From Ilyonectria destructans (taxonomy: Eukaryota; Ascomycota; Sordariomycetes; Hypocreales; Nectriaceae): a stretch of DNA of 64,000 nucleotides. The translations under genes were made by a program, and so were the position numbers. Where the stretch lies: the NCBI GenBank assembly GCA_020740775.1, contig JAHEWK010000015.1, forward strand, positions 124,001-188,000, in the 5' to 3' direction. Below, piece by piece: positions 52,179-63,799 of the stretch (its first letter is position 1; the number at the start of each line of letters is the position of its first letter). Under the pieces are notes generated by a model that did not search any database, was not told the origin of the DNA, and saw only the letters and a list, made by a program, of their open reading frames with translations.

Positions 52179-53850
52179 TCCGACTCTGCCAGTCCAGTGG
52201 CCCTGGCTTTTGTATCTGGCTCCGGCGGTTGGTGATGGGGGAGAGGATGTGATGGTGGGAGGGGACGCGGGATGGGCGACAAGGGCTTCTGACCAAGGGT
52301 GCCCTGTGCTTGTGGATGGCGGCACCAGGCAGGAGGCACAGCCCTAGCGGTTGGTTCGAGCGACAGAGGCAGGACGCCAGAACCAGACGGCGAGTGACGG
52401 TACGTACCCCGGGTACTCTAGCGGCTGGCCAGATCGCGGTACCACCAGGGGCGCTGCATGTACCGATGGCGCCCAGGTACTTGAGCGTCATCCGTGCTCA
52501 GCCCTACACACCGACTGCCACTCCCCAACTGCCAGCCTTTACCACATCATGTATTACCTTATTATTAGCGTCATCAGCCACACCCTAGCGCTGCCGGCTT
52601 CCCGCCATTCCACACAAACTGAAGTCGGAACCTCACTGCAAATAGACGGTGAAGGCTGTGCTTCTGCACTTTAGGGTACCTACAGTCTGGCACGCCGTCT
52701 CGCATGCCGGCATGAGCCATCCGGTGGCCTGGTTGTTGGAGATGTTGGGGTTTGGTGTGCCATCATCCGTCACGCCGCGCAGAGCTGGTTTGACGCAACC
52801 TAAATGCAGTGCCCTCTCCGCACCGTCGGGTTTGATTGAGCACAAACGCTTGAGTTCTTCCTGCGTGATGACACCAGCCCTCTGCTGCGCCATCTGCTTG
52901 CCAATCTGGGAAAATCCGTTAGCGCCGATGTTCCATCTGGATGATCACCTGCTATGAGCTATGTATTGGAACTCGGTACGGGATGCGCCTTGAAGGCAAC
53001 TTCGCTTCTGGGAACCAAGGTCCTGAAATGAGATCCGCCATGTGGTCATGTCGACCTTTGTTTTTTATTGACATTATTTTACCCACTTGCGAAGCATGCA
53101 CAATCTCTGGCGGCAGACGCAAAAAAGTAACTAGAAAATGGTAAGATGAGGCCGGAGCGGATCCCGACGTTTCTTCTTGAGGGATGAAGCTCAGGGTCCA
53201 GCGCCTTTTCGGCACAAGGCAGGGGTAGGGGGTAGCGGGGAGGCCTTGGGAAACAAGCTTCGACCGCTAAGTGGTCTGTGCGCTCGCATTCGCCAAAGAC
53301 CGCGCATGTGTAAATGAGGGTCGTCTCAGACCAACAGAGTCGGCCTTGCGAGACCAATGGCCCATTTAACGTCTGCAGTTGACGGCGTCTAGAAAGTAAG
53401 CGGGTCAACATTGCCGGGCCATGCATACGGTACTTGGACGCGATGAGACTTACCGTCCAGTCCGCTGTGTCTTGAGAGGAAACGGCAGCCCCTATTGCCT
53501 CGTTAGACGCTTACCGCCAGGATGGGCACCCGTCGGCAACGAGCACACTGGCGCAGGGGATAACGGGCACCATGCACTCGCTCGACTGCCACAAAACAAG
53601 GACTAGCCCGTCAGACGGCCAGCCCGCTTGTTGCATCAAGGCTCTGACAGGACCGAGTGGTTATGCATGACATTCAATGAGATGTCATATCAGGGGCCTC
53701 ATTGAAGGATTTGGCTTGGAAGAGTCAGCGCTTGAGTAATCCCGAGGGCATATGCCTGGCTCGTGTATTCTGTCCCAGTGTGGCCAGCCGGCTCGTTGGT
53801 TTGGTGCGTTTGGTAGGGCTGAGTACCTCGGTGCCACGTCTGTTGGGGGT

Positions 53851-53879
53851 GCACACCAGCACACCAGCACACCCAGCAC
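53851..53879. repeat. ACACCAGC octamer repeat
   Basis: About three copies of CACACCAG, with the last degenerate. Noncoding. Confidence 0.6.
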
Positions 53880-53943
53880 CCCCCGACACCCTGGCGCAGA
53901 CACGGGTCGGTCGCACACCGTCCTGGTTTCCTGCCCGCTGCGG

Positions 53944-53976
53944 TGAAAGGCTGCAGTGGAAGGCTGCAGTGAAGGA
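53944..53976. repeat. GGCTGCAGTG(G)AA repeat
   Basis: Two close copies of a 12-13 bp unit plus a partial one, containing the CTGCAG palindrome. Noncoding. Confidence 0.6.
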
Positions 53977-56367
53977 TTAGGGTGTTGGGTCGGCGAATAG
54001 CATGCCGTCGCCTGGCCCCGACCCGTTGGGCGGGCAGCGTGCCATTCGGGCACACCCATCTGCAGTCTGTCGTTCTTGGGACACTTCGGTCTTGGCCGAT
54101 GCAGCCGCCGGGCTGATGATTGCTTTCCAGCAAGCCACAGAACCAGCCTGTGGGAATCGATTCGATCCCGGGTGATCGGGGAATGGCCCCCAGCGGACCC
54201 CGTTGGCAAGGTGTCAGATAGAGAAAAAGAAAACAACCAGACCCTGAATTCCCTCCAAGCTGAATTCCCAGTCCATTGGAAAGGCACCTGCGCATGCCAG
54301 GCCTGTTGCACATGCGATGGCACGGAACTTGACCAGGGCTTCGGGTTCGACGTCAGTGGCCCCGACGGTCAACGTAAGTTGCAGTCCAGTGCATCCGTGC
54401 CACCATCACACCTGCCTGCTTGGTTGCCTGCTCCCGGCTGCGTCCCAGGATTGCCTGTGTTGCTCACCGGCATGCGCCGTACAGGAGGCAACCCTACCTT
54501 AGTTACTTTCCCTTACGTAGGAGGATGAAGGAGCGCACGACATGCACGCACTGGTCAGCCGGAGGTTTCTTTTTCTTGCGTGCACCCACTTCTCCATCAT
54601 TTCCCAATTGACCCCCGGCAGAAGTGGATGCGAAAAGCGTTCCCAAGAGCACCAAGGATTGCATGAATATTCGATTCGCGCATTTTTCCAATCTGGCAGT
54701 TTTGCTTTTCTTTTTCCTTTTCCAATGGCGTCCTCCCCAGAGGCCACGTCGACTGGGATCATTGATGGCCATCGTGGTCTCGGCCGCTTGTATGGAGACC
54801 CAGCAGTCAGGGCAAGCGTGGCAGGCAAGTCGTAGTAGCGGAGGGCAGGCAATCACAGCACGCCGATATGACAAGGGCCACTGGGACAGTGTCAGAGTCA
54901 GGTGCGGGCACGCCTTGATTGGATACCGGCATCAGAACTGTCCCGGGAGAGATGACGAGGTTGACGCAGTGCAACATTCCCCAACCCTGGCTGGCTTGCT
55001 AGAGGCCGTCATTTCATCTTGCCCCTGGCCAAAGCAGATGACATGAAAGTAGGTTCAAACGCGCAATGGATGGAGTGAGTTGACTTGCCCTTGAAAATCG
55101 AGCAGGTGGAGATCGACGTCAATGCCGAGAGCTTCTGCCGATGCTTTGCATGATTTAGTAGTGATGGAAGCATACCAGCGATGTTGTTATTTGCTACGTA
55201 GGTAGTCGGCAGCACAACCTGAGGACCAGGAACGGCAGCGGCAGCGGCACGGCGTGCTAACCAGGGCCCTGGTTCGGGCCCGGCTTTCCCCAAGCAAACG
55301 CCATTGCCGAAGGAAGTGTTGATCAGCGATATGTTTGTTCCTTCACCAGCCACTCAGGGCGCCAAAAATCGAGTCACAGATGGATCATCGATCATCTTCA
55401 TCAACCCCGCTCGGGCTTTTGATAAACCCACGTCTTGATGCCGTCCCTGCAGGATTGACCAGTTTAGCTCTGTCACAACAACCCCGCGGAAATGATTAGA
55501 ATGATGAGTCTCGTGCTGCTCTTAGCTAAGGTAGTCTGGAATCACAGTTACACCGTGTTGAACCCAGGTAGCATTGCACAGTTCTTGTAGGCAATGCCCA
55601 CCTCAGTCTCATGACGTCTGTCAATGGGCAGGTGGCCGACACTACCATCGACCAGCCAGGGCAATGATGCTATGCGATGCAACGCCGGGATACGAGAAGT
55701 CGCAAACGCTGTCCGTCCCAGAGACCAAAATACAGGGTAGCGGCAGGATTGCGTCCAATATGACTGCTTGGTGCCGCTGATTGAATGAATTGACCAAGCA
55801 ATCAAATCCTCTGGCGTGTTAATCTCGACATGCCTCAACGCCACTAACCGGGCGCGGGCATGGCCAGCACCAGCCCTAAGATGATGCGGGACGGTATGGC
55901 GGCGCAATATTGCTTTGGATGGATTTGGCATCGCATCCTGTCACCTTTGATCACTTCTCTCATCGCGATCTGGTCCTATTCCTTGGCATTTGGGCTGCTG
56001 ACCCCCTTCAGAGTGCCACACCTGGAGCCACCGCGCAGAGCCACCAGGGGGGTGGTTGCACCGCCGTCATGTCGCTTTCTTTTAATAACTTTGGCCCCCT
56101 CAGGCAAGGGGCTCTGCAACCGGACGACACCCAATCATAGCTTGTCGGAGTGAATGCCCGTCAACAAGGCTTAGCTTGCGCTATGCCTGTTGCGGCTACA
56201 GCTCGAACCATTACAACCAAACCTCCACATGCAGGAACTCTGTGCAACACCTTGGGTAGAGCGCCAACGGGAACGCGGCTTGAGATTCAACCTTTGCAAG
56301 GCAGCTTTTACCGTTTCACGTCCGGTCCCAAGGCCTATGCGCGGAGACGGCAGATGGCGGCGGTGGA

Positions 56368-56395
56368 GGGCGGATGGCGGATGGCGGATGGCGGA
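56368..56395. repeat. Heptamer repeat GGCGGAT
   Basis: About four copies of a 7-bp unit. Noncoding. Confidence 0.7.
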
Positions 56396-57166
56396 CATGG
56401 GATCCGTCCAACCTAAACGGTGCGCACCACGGCGCCACGTATGCTGGAGGACGGCAGAAGCCGGGCGAATGTCATCAAAGGAACCAAAGTCCCATTATCG
56501 CGAGGCAACCAACCAAATGAACGACCAAGCACTTAGATGCTGCATTTACATTATACATACTGGAAATGGTACTGGAACTGGGACTTGGACTGGGTACGAT
56601 GGCAGTTTTGACGCCGTCATTCCTGGGTCGGCATGGAGGGGAATGAGGGTAATCGTACACAACAACCAGAGGACGTCATTCTAGGGTGCCATATGACAGA
56701 CAGGCAGGCAATTGGTCATAGTGGAAGCTTTCGTTGCCCAACACTTTAAAACCAATGGATGGGGTTCTTGTGATGGAGGGGCGAATAGCGCAGTTCATCG
56801 ATCCGGTTAGCACATTGCAGACCCGGCATTTCATGGAGATGTTGACAGACTTTGCGGCTCGTCAGGGCTGGACAGGGGCACATGATGAACTGAGCTTCGC
56901 TTGACATTGCCCATCACGGAAACACTCACCCCCACAGCTCGTTGAAACTTCCGACGGCACGCTCGCCCGCCGAGTTGAGTCGACGCGAAGTGGAGAGGAC
57001 GCTGGGGCGGTACTCAACGGCCGGGCAATTTTGTTCTTCAGAGCTTCTACGTGGTAAGGGCATGGTGGAATGGGTATTATGGAGACAACTGTGGAGGGAT
57101 CCAAGATGAAACATGGGTCAGAAACGCAATAGGCGAGAAACACTGGGCAATATCAGTCCTGGGCGA

Positions 57167-57217
57167 AGAGCGACCAGAGAGCGATCAGAGCGCGACCAGA
57201 GAGCGGCCAGAGAGCGA
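57167..57217. repeat. GAGCGACCAGA repeat
   Basis: About four degenerate copies of an 11-14 bp unit with alternating GCGA and CAGAG words. Noncoding. Confidence 0.65.
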
Positions 57218-57825
57218 GGCCAGACACGGGGGCGGGAAGCTGACCAGTTTGGGCCAAGCGCGAGCGGTTTTGGACGTTGGTTGACAGGCATGCCCACCGT
57301 CATCAAACTGCTGTGGCCCCTGACATTGACATCAGTGATCTCCAGTGCGGGCAAGACACGAGTGCCTGAATCGGGTATAGTGGCAGGATGAAGGACGGCA
57401 GGAAAACGCCACCCGGGGACCTCTAGCCAATGGAGGGCATTCAGACACCCTCTTCGGGGACCATTTGAGGTTGACGTGGGAGCGGGCAAGGCCGGGGCTG
57501 TGCCATTTGGCTCGGAGCCGATTTAGACCGTGGCAGCCGACGCTTACGATTGGCCCTGGAACCAGGGGGGGAAGAGTGTTGTGTTGGTGGGTGGTGCTCG
57601 CTCCTGTGCAACTGGCTGCTGAACGATGATGGTGTGAGTTGCTCCTGGATGGTGTCGAGTGTGGGTGACTGAGTTTGTCGTTGTCCTTGTCGTACGGATC
57701 TGTGAGCCAGTGGGAGACTGAGACCTGGACTGAGGAGGGCGATTGGTTGTGGAGATAGAGTCAAGAACGTGACCTGGCGGGCTTGTCTCTGATGGTTTTG
57801 CGCAGCACAAGCCCCGCCCACGCGG

Positions 57826-57855
57826 GCACAGCACGGCACGGCACAGCATAGCACT
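57826..57855. repeat. CACGGCACAGCA short repeat
   Basis: Pentamer-like GGCAC/AGCAC units in tandem. Noncoding. Confidence 0.5.
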
Positions 57856-58500
57856 GCATATCTGCATAGATTGGGGATAAAAATATCCCCGTGCTAGAGC
57901 AACAGAGCCTCCACCATCTCGGCACGGGATGGCTATGCCCTACCTTACAAGACAGACTACTGCTTGTTCTGCCTCGGTTCGGTAGGTACATACATTGAGC
58001 TTGCTCTTACAAGGCATTACTGCAGACGGCATGGAGATGGACTGTGGACGATAGAAGATGCAGGTTAAATCGGTCTGCCTTAGCTGGGCGGATGGTTTGG
58101 TGGGAACCACAGTGTACCAATGGGAATGACACGGGACAGAGGCTTGCTTCCATCACTTTGCATTGCCGCGACTCCTCTCATGTCTCGTTTTGTCTTGGAT
58201 GAGAGGCGGGGGGAAGGAGGGGGGACAGGAGGGGAGGGGACGACTCTACGGTGTCATGGCTGCTTGGGATGTTTGGTGAGATGGTCTCACTGGCCTACAG
58301 AGAATGATAGACAAGCAGAGTTTCCTGTCACCCAGACCGATGGCCTGGTCCATGTCAGACATCGAATGGCAGTCCAAGGTGAGTTCGGTCATGGATTTGG
58401 GAAATGGGGTGCGTGGTGGTTGGGAATAGAGAGACACCACATAGAGACATGATGGCGCTCTCCCGAACGGAAGAGGTGGGGTGGGGATGGAAAGGAAATG

Positions 58501-58522
58501 GATGAATGGATGGATGGATGGA
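58501..58522. repeat. ATGG microsatellite
   Basis: Five copies of ATGG with one mismatch. Noncoding. Confidence 0.75.
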
Positions 58523-60105
58523 GGAGGCTTGGCCACAACATGTCTTGACTTGGCTCGACTTGAGCTTGAACTTGAGTTTCGACGTCCATTGCCGTCTTTG
58601 ATTATCCTGCATTCAGCGGCACAGAGGGGGAGGGACGCCCACTTTGGAAACGGGTGAGGACTTGGATTGGGACTGCTAGACATGTACTGCTGGCGCGCGG
58701 GCAAGGTACTCTACTTCCGCAGTGCAGTGGGGTTATTTTTCTTGCCCTTTCATTTGGGACCCTTGGCGATTGATGCCTCCCGTTGTGAGCCTGCCAGCCT
58801 GGTGGTGCTGGGGACTGGGTGTGACTGGGCTAGGAGCGACCTCTGACCGGGACATGCCATTGAGACTCGATGGGACAGCCATCTTCCGGGCCCCTGGTCC
58901 GTCCTTGATCGGTACAGGGATCCCGGTACAGGTACAAGTTGCCCTGCCCCCTGCAGCCCGCTCTGGCAACAATTTGGGCTCCTGGCGACCCCTGCATAGC
59001 CCTGGGAGGCCTTTCCGCCTTGTACCGAGTACTCCCGATACATGGGCACTCCGCCTTATTCGACGATCGACTCGTCCCGGCGCACCAGACACGCCCCAGG
59101 CTTCCAGCGCACCCCCTCCACTGGAGCCTCCACCCTCTTGCACTGATGCACTGATGCACTGAAGATGGCTCAGAGTTCCCTGGGGAGGTTGATCCCGCGC
59201 CCCCCCAAGGGCGGTGACATGCCTCTCCGCCATTTCCCTGCTGGCCACCACCACCCCCAGACCATCCTTCACGAATACCGAGTCTGGACTGGGGCTGCAT
59301 CGATTCTCGCGTGTAACTTTTCGCACCCTAAATGTCTCTGCACCCTGGTCCCCGATTGAGGCTGGGCGCTGGTGGCCGCCTTTGCCTCGCTCACGCACAC
59401 TCATCCCGCACACCACCGAACCTCCACATCCACCCTCCTCGTCGACACCACCACACACGCCCGACTAACAGCGCACACGCCTCCCTCATGGCTCTTGGCT
59501 CGCTAGGCTGGGCTGGCTTGCTCCACGCTCTATGCCCCATGCTCCATGAGGGCGGGCCCCTGGGTCCTTGGGTACCTGGTGGATGTACATGCTGGTCCGT
59601 ACATCGTAGGGCCCTAGTTGCTCGTGGCTCTAGCCTGGCTGGATCACCCATCTCGTCAGGACTGGGCCCAGATGCAGGTGCTCTGGTGCCTTGTCTATAT
59701 CTACGTTGCTGTCCCCGACCTTCTGGACCCCAAGAAAGCCTCGTAGCCCTATCCTATCACTGAATACCGGTCTTGACTTCTGGCTCTTTGCCTTGATCAT
59801 CACCTTCGTTGGCTTGTTTGTCTCGACGACCGGCAAGATATACTCGAGGGCTCTGATCGATTCCTCTGCGCGCCGCACCACCACCACTCTTCCTACTGCC
59901 CTCTCCGGCAGTCGCACTTGAAGTGGTTGAACACTAAGACGCCGTATTTTATATATACCATTGGCAGAACGAACCTCCAAGCCGGAATCCGACTTGAACG
60001 ACTTGACGCAAATCGCATTTGCCGGGTTGCCCAGCTACGACAACATCTCGGACCCCGCGAGACTCTCAACTCAAGCCTCGCTCCTTGGAATGCGAAGTGG
60101 TGCAG

Positions 60106-60157
60106 GTGAGCTTCCCCGGCTTCCCCACTGACACTTGAGTGTTCTGCGTGCGCCTAG
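60106..60157 (+). other. Candidate 5'UTR intron of the C2H2 gene
   Basis: A 52-nt stretch beginning GTGAGC and ending CCTAG, with an ACTGAC branch-like motif in its middle, lies 174 bp before the ATG of the zinc-finger gene. Splice signals match those of confirmed introns elsewhere in the window. Not supported by frame, so transcript evidence is needed. Confidence 0.45.
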
Positions 60158-60331
60158 GAATCCTGAGACCTGACCTTTTGGCTTTTGCCTTTTAGATAAA
60201 GGTGATCGCATCCTGTCGCGGCTGAGCTATAAGTGCTTCACGCCCGCACCCGCCATTGCCTTGGCCAGCACCGCCCCCAGTCGCACATCGACATCCCGCA
60301 TCCTTCGCGCCTTACAACGAACCACCACACA

Positions 60332-62734
60332 ATGGCATCTATGACAGAGCAACCCTACGCCATGTTCCCTCCACGTCACGACTCCGCCGAGGATTTTGGC
60401 CACGCCGTCTACACCTCGGGTCCCATGGGCGTGAGCATCCCGGCCGACGCCTACGGTTTCCACCACCAACAGCAGCTCAACAGCGCCCAGGAGGTGTTTC
60501 CCACATCAATGGGTTACGAGCCCGCGCTCTACACCGAGGCCGCCCCCAGCTACATTCTCAACAACCGCTCCTCCCCCGGTATGTACGACGAGACCGACAT
60601 GGGATTGCCCTCGTCTAGCCGGTCGACGGCCTCTGCGCCATCTGCCGCGTCCTCGGCCATCGGATCCCCCCAGTCCAACCACGGCCAGATGGGCCCTGTG
60701 CCTGAATGGACTCCCCTGGGTGTCCAGCCCGGTATCGTCGGCAACGACTACATTACCGGCCAAGACTACGCATCTTTCGCTCCCCATGGCTTGGAAGAGC
60801 TATCCTTCGACTTTGGTCCCCCGAAGGCCTTTGTTGGTGAGTTGGATGCCTCTTCTACTAGTAGCACTACTTCGCCTCGTTTTTCCACTGCGCAGCTGAG
60901 GCCTCCCCGCCATTCGTTCACCTACCCCTGTCCCACTCCCACTACTTGTTCGTCGAGCTCCATTTTCAATTCTACTTCTACTTCCCTTTCGGCGCTTCCT
61001 GTTACGCGAGACGGCATCTCCGTCGATCACCAATTGTCTCTCTCTTCTTCTCCTGCTGGTTCCTCTTGTTCGTCTGCGCTGTCTGGCAGCTTCGTCCCCA
61101 CTCCCGCGTCCACCATTTCCTGCCCTAAGCGACGGCCAAGTCCGTCGGCTATTTCGTCAACTGAGACATTCCGCTGGCCCTCCCAACCAGCGCGTCACTC
61201 TGTCACTCCTTCACCAAACAGACGCGCAGCTGCTTTCTTTTCTCAGAGTAGCGGCCATTTTGTTGCCCCTCTGCAGTCCTCTCCTTGGTCGCCCTCGCGC
61301 ATCTCGTCAGACTCTACTGTTACTTCTCCGACAATGATTACTGACCTCGCGCCTGCGCCAGACCCGTCGCTCATCCACCCAGAGATTACCCGCCCGCCCA
61401 TGGGAATCCCCTCGTATGATACCCATTTCCAGCAGCCCAGCCACCACTATCCCACATCGCCATCCATTGCCGCCTCTTCGCCTCAGCCGAACATGATGCG
61501 CACCAACAGCTCCTCGCCATTCCTCCACAACGGTCCCTTCCAGCCTACCTACCCCACCAGCCCTTATGGCGCCCCAATGGAGAACCACGTCCGCGCTCCT
61601 AGCATGAGCCACTTCGTCCCGGCCACTCCTGGCGGTGACTACTCCAGCCCTGACGACGTCAAGGAGAAGCAGCGGTGCACCTGGCCTGACTGCGGGAAGG
61701 TCTTCAAGGACCTCAAGGCCCACATGCTCACTCACCAGAACGAGCGCCCCGAGAAGTGCCCCATCCAGACATGCGAGTACCACGTCAAGGGCTTCGCTCG
61801 CAAGTACGACAAGAACCGCCATACTCTGACCCATTACAAGGGCACTATGGTGTGCGGCTTCTGCCCTGGCTCTGGCTCAGCGGCCGAGAAGTCGTTTAAC
61901 CGCGCCGACGTCTTCAAGCGCCACTTGACTGCCGTTCACGGTGTTGAGCAGAGTCCTCCTAACAGCCGCAAGAAGTCGGCTGCTATCGCCAACAGCGGCA
62001 AGAAGCTTACCGGCTACGCGTCTGATGCCACCGGCAAGTGTAGCACTTGCTCGCAGACCTTCTCCAATGCTCAGGACTTCTACGAGCATCTGGATGACTG
62101 TGTGCTGCGCATTGTACAGCAAGAAGACCCCGCCGAGGCTATCAACGCTAAGCGCTTGGCTGAGGTTGAGAATGATAGGGATGTTCACCAGACTCTGGAG
62201 AAGAACAACCTGCCCACGGCTACTGAGACAACCTCGACTGAGGACGAGGATGAGGATGTCGAGACTGGCGACGAGGACGACGTCGATGATTCGTCCAAGT
62301 CCAGCCACTCGCCCATGACCAAGAAGAAGGGTAACCCTCCCAATGGCGTCCAGAAGACGCGCGGCATGACCCACTCCCGCGGCGGTGTGACGCTCACCAC
62401 CAAGAGCAAAGGCCGCAAGAACCGACGCGACTATCCTTCGTCGTGGGGCTTCGACAAGGGCCAGATGACGATGAAGAAGCGTGTCATGGCTGTCTTTGAT
62501 GGTCCCCGACGCCTGGCCAAGGACGACATGATGCTGTCCACCGACCACGAGGTCCGCATCAAGCTCTCTGATGGCAAGGCTTACGTGACCGACCTTGATG
62601 TTCAGACAATGAAGCGGGCTGAGGGTTTCCTTGGAGCCACCGACGAAGAGAAGGGTCCTTGGATCTCCGACGATCCCACAGCTGATCAGCTCAAGGAGAT
62701 GCAAATGATAATGGACAACACCGCTTCCATCTAA
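60332..62734 (+). CDS. C2H2 zinc-finger transcription factor
   Basis: 800 residues, no intron. The ATG at 60332 was chosen because it is the first ATG in the open frame, follows a CACACA leader and begins MASMTEQPYAMFPPRHDS. The first 440 residues are Ser/Pro/Thr-rich and low in complexity. Three classical fingers follow (Cys449 onward): C-x4-C in CTWPDCGKVFKDLKAHMLTH, a second in CPIQTC with HTLTH, a third CGFC with HLTAVH. A fourth finger near 570, CSTC with a final HLDDC, is of C2HC type. A highly acidic stretch (EDEDEDVETGDEDD) and a basic region (KSKGRKNRR) follow. The C-terminus is conserved-looking but unknown. Family assignment within the fungal C2H2 regulators (for example Con7-like) is unresolved. 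Confidence 0.9.
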   Translation: MASMTEQPYAMFPPRHDSAEDFGHAVYTSGPMGVSIPADAYGFHHQQQLNSAQEVFPTSMGYEPALYTEAAPSYILNNRSSPGMYDETDMGLPSSSRSTASAPSAASSAIGSPQSNHGQMGPVPEWTPLGVQPGIVGNDYITGQDYASFAPHGLEELSFDFGPPKAFVGELDASSTSSTTSPRFSTAQLRPPRHSFTYPCPTPTTCSSSSIFNSTSTSLSALPVTRDGISVDHQLSLSSSPAGSSCSSALSGSFVPTPASTISCPKRRPSPSAISSTETFRWPSQPARHSVTPSPNRRAAAFFSQSSGHFVAPLQSSPWSPSRISSDSTVTSPTMITDLAPAPDPSLIHPEITRPPMGIPSYDTHFQQPSHHYPTSPSIAASSPQPNMMRTNSSSPFLHNGPFQPTYPTSPYGAPMENHVRAPSMSHFVPATPGGDYSSPDDVKEKQRCTWPDCGKVFKDLKAHMLTHQNERPEKCPIQTCEYHVKGFARKYDKNRHTLTHYKGTMVCGFCPGSGSAAEKSFNRADVFKRHLTAVHGVEQSPPNSRKKSAAIANSGKKLTGYASDATGKCSTCSQTFSNAQDFYEHLDDCVLRIVQQEDPAEAINAKRLAEVENDRDVHQTLEKNNLPTATETTSTEDEDEDVETGDEDDVDDSSKSSHSPMTKKKGNPPNGVQKTRGMTHSRGGVTLTTKSKGRKNRRDYPSSWGFDKGQMTMKKRVMAVFDGPRRLAKDDMMLSTDHEVRIKLSDGKAYVTDLDVQTMKRAEGFLGATDEEKGPWISDDPTADQLKEMQMIMDNTASI

Positions 62735-63799
62735 ACCACCACTCTTCCCAACAACTTCAAAACACACAAACTATTATTAAAAAGGGCATGGCACCGACGG
62801 CGTACGCGAAACTGTACTAGAATAAGGGAACTTTTGGATGGGAGTATTATTATGGGCACTGGAACGGATTTTATGACTCTGGGCGGGTATGGGAACGATG
62901 AGAGGGATCTCCTGATATTTGGATTTGTGCTTGGGAGTTGACGTATCGATACCCCTGTTTTTTTTCTCCTTATTTTCTCTCCCTTTGGTGGCTCATTCAC
63001 CAGGTGATGGCTTGACGACAATCAATAATGGACGATTTCAAAGAATCTGCTTTTCTTTTGCGAACGCAACATAATGGGAACTACCTGTCTTGCGATGGCT
63101 GCTCGGTCTCTTGTTCGATATGATATCCTGTCTTTTACGGCATCTGTTTTCTCGTGTCTTGGGTGCTTGTACAACCTTGGGCGGGGCCATGTCAGTGAGG
63201 ACAAACAAGATGAGATGTATTATTTATGAGACCAAGACACAGCTTGATGCTGCGGTAATGCAATTAGGAGGGTGTTATTACAGGAGTTATATGGAGTTGG
63301 AGGCAGATGAGTTTCTGGAACGGAAGGGAAGTGGACCAAACCAAACCACATTAAACTTAAGTTAATGAATTGATAATGGTAACATGCCTCACACAAGGGA
63401 ACTTGAAGCAACCTGTGAAATACATTGCGCACCTTGACTGGTTTGTTATTCTGAAGAGTTCCCTCTTGATGTCATCCCTGTACCCCGCGGAAAGCGGTCG
63501 GGACCGGCAAATTCTGCTTCTGCCCCTCCCCCACCACTGCGACAGTCCGCTCACTCACGCGACATGGTAGAACATATTTATCTCTTATACACGGCACCTT
63601 TGTGATAACTTCCGTCACTCCTTGATTCCTTCGATCTCATACAGCCATCTTATTCTTCCTAATATTCGAATACTAGTGTCACCAAGCGTGAGCTTCTCAG
63701 TGGAAGCGAAGGGCAGTCGTCTGTGTACTGGAAGTTGAGCGTCGTTGGGCGATATCACCAGAAAACTTCGACTTACATCAACACAGCCCAACTAACGAC
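62735..63799. other. Intergenic region downstream of the C2H2 gene
   Basis: 1.07 kb, AT-rich 3' flank then the promoter of the next gene. No gene, repeat or RNA that I can support. Confidence 0.5.

Larger units (their letters stand above)
45353..60331. other. About 15-kb gene desert upstream of a C2H2 regulator
   Basis: No reading frame here can be tied to a known family, and I found no chain of splice-linked exons with convincing coding composition. Sequence stays near normal GC, so this is not a RIP-degraded repeat. The stretch is sprinkled with short tandem repeats, homopolymer T runs (about 49083-49094 and 50959-50970) and GGCAAG-type motifs. I see no tRNA, rRNA, inverted terminal repeats or transposase. 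The right-hand end merges into the leader of the C2H2 gene. Non-coding RNAs cannot be excluded by eye. Confidence 0.6.

Noticed and set aside
51781..52491. 236-codon minus-strand frame over the CTCTGGCG repeat
   Set aside because: Openness arises partly from the repeat; no family resemblance.
53685..54323. Overlapping 212- and 204-codon minus-strand frames
   Set aside because: Two frames over the same DNA with random-like content; neither shows codon bias or motifs.
58733..59458. 241-codon minus-strand frame in the gene desert
   Set aside because: Composition is rich in Gly/Arg/Ser/Pro without any recognisable motif, and it overlaps other equally long frames on the opposite strand.
60233..60331. 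In-frame upstream extension of the C2H2 factor
   Set aside because: It begins at a non-ATG codon; the first ATG is 60332 and the extension reads as leader sequence.
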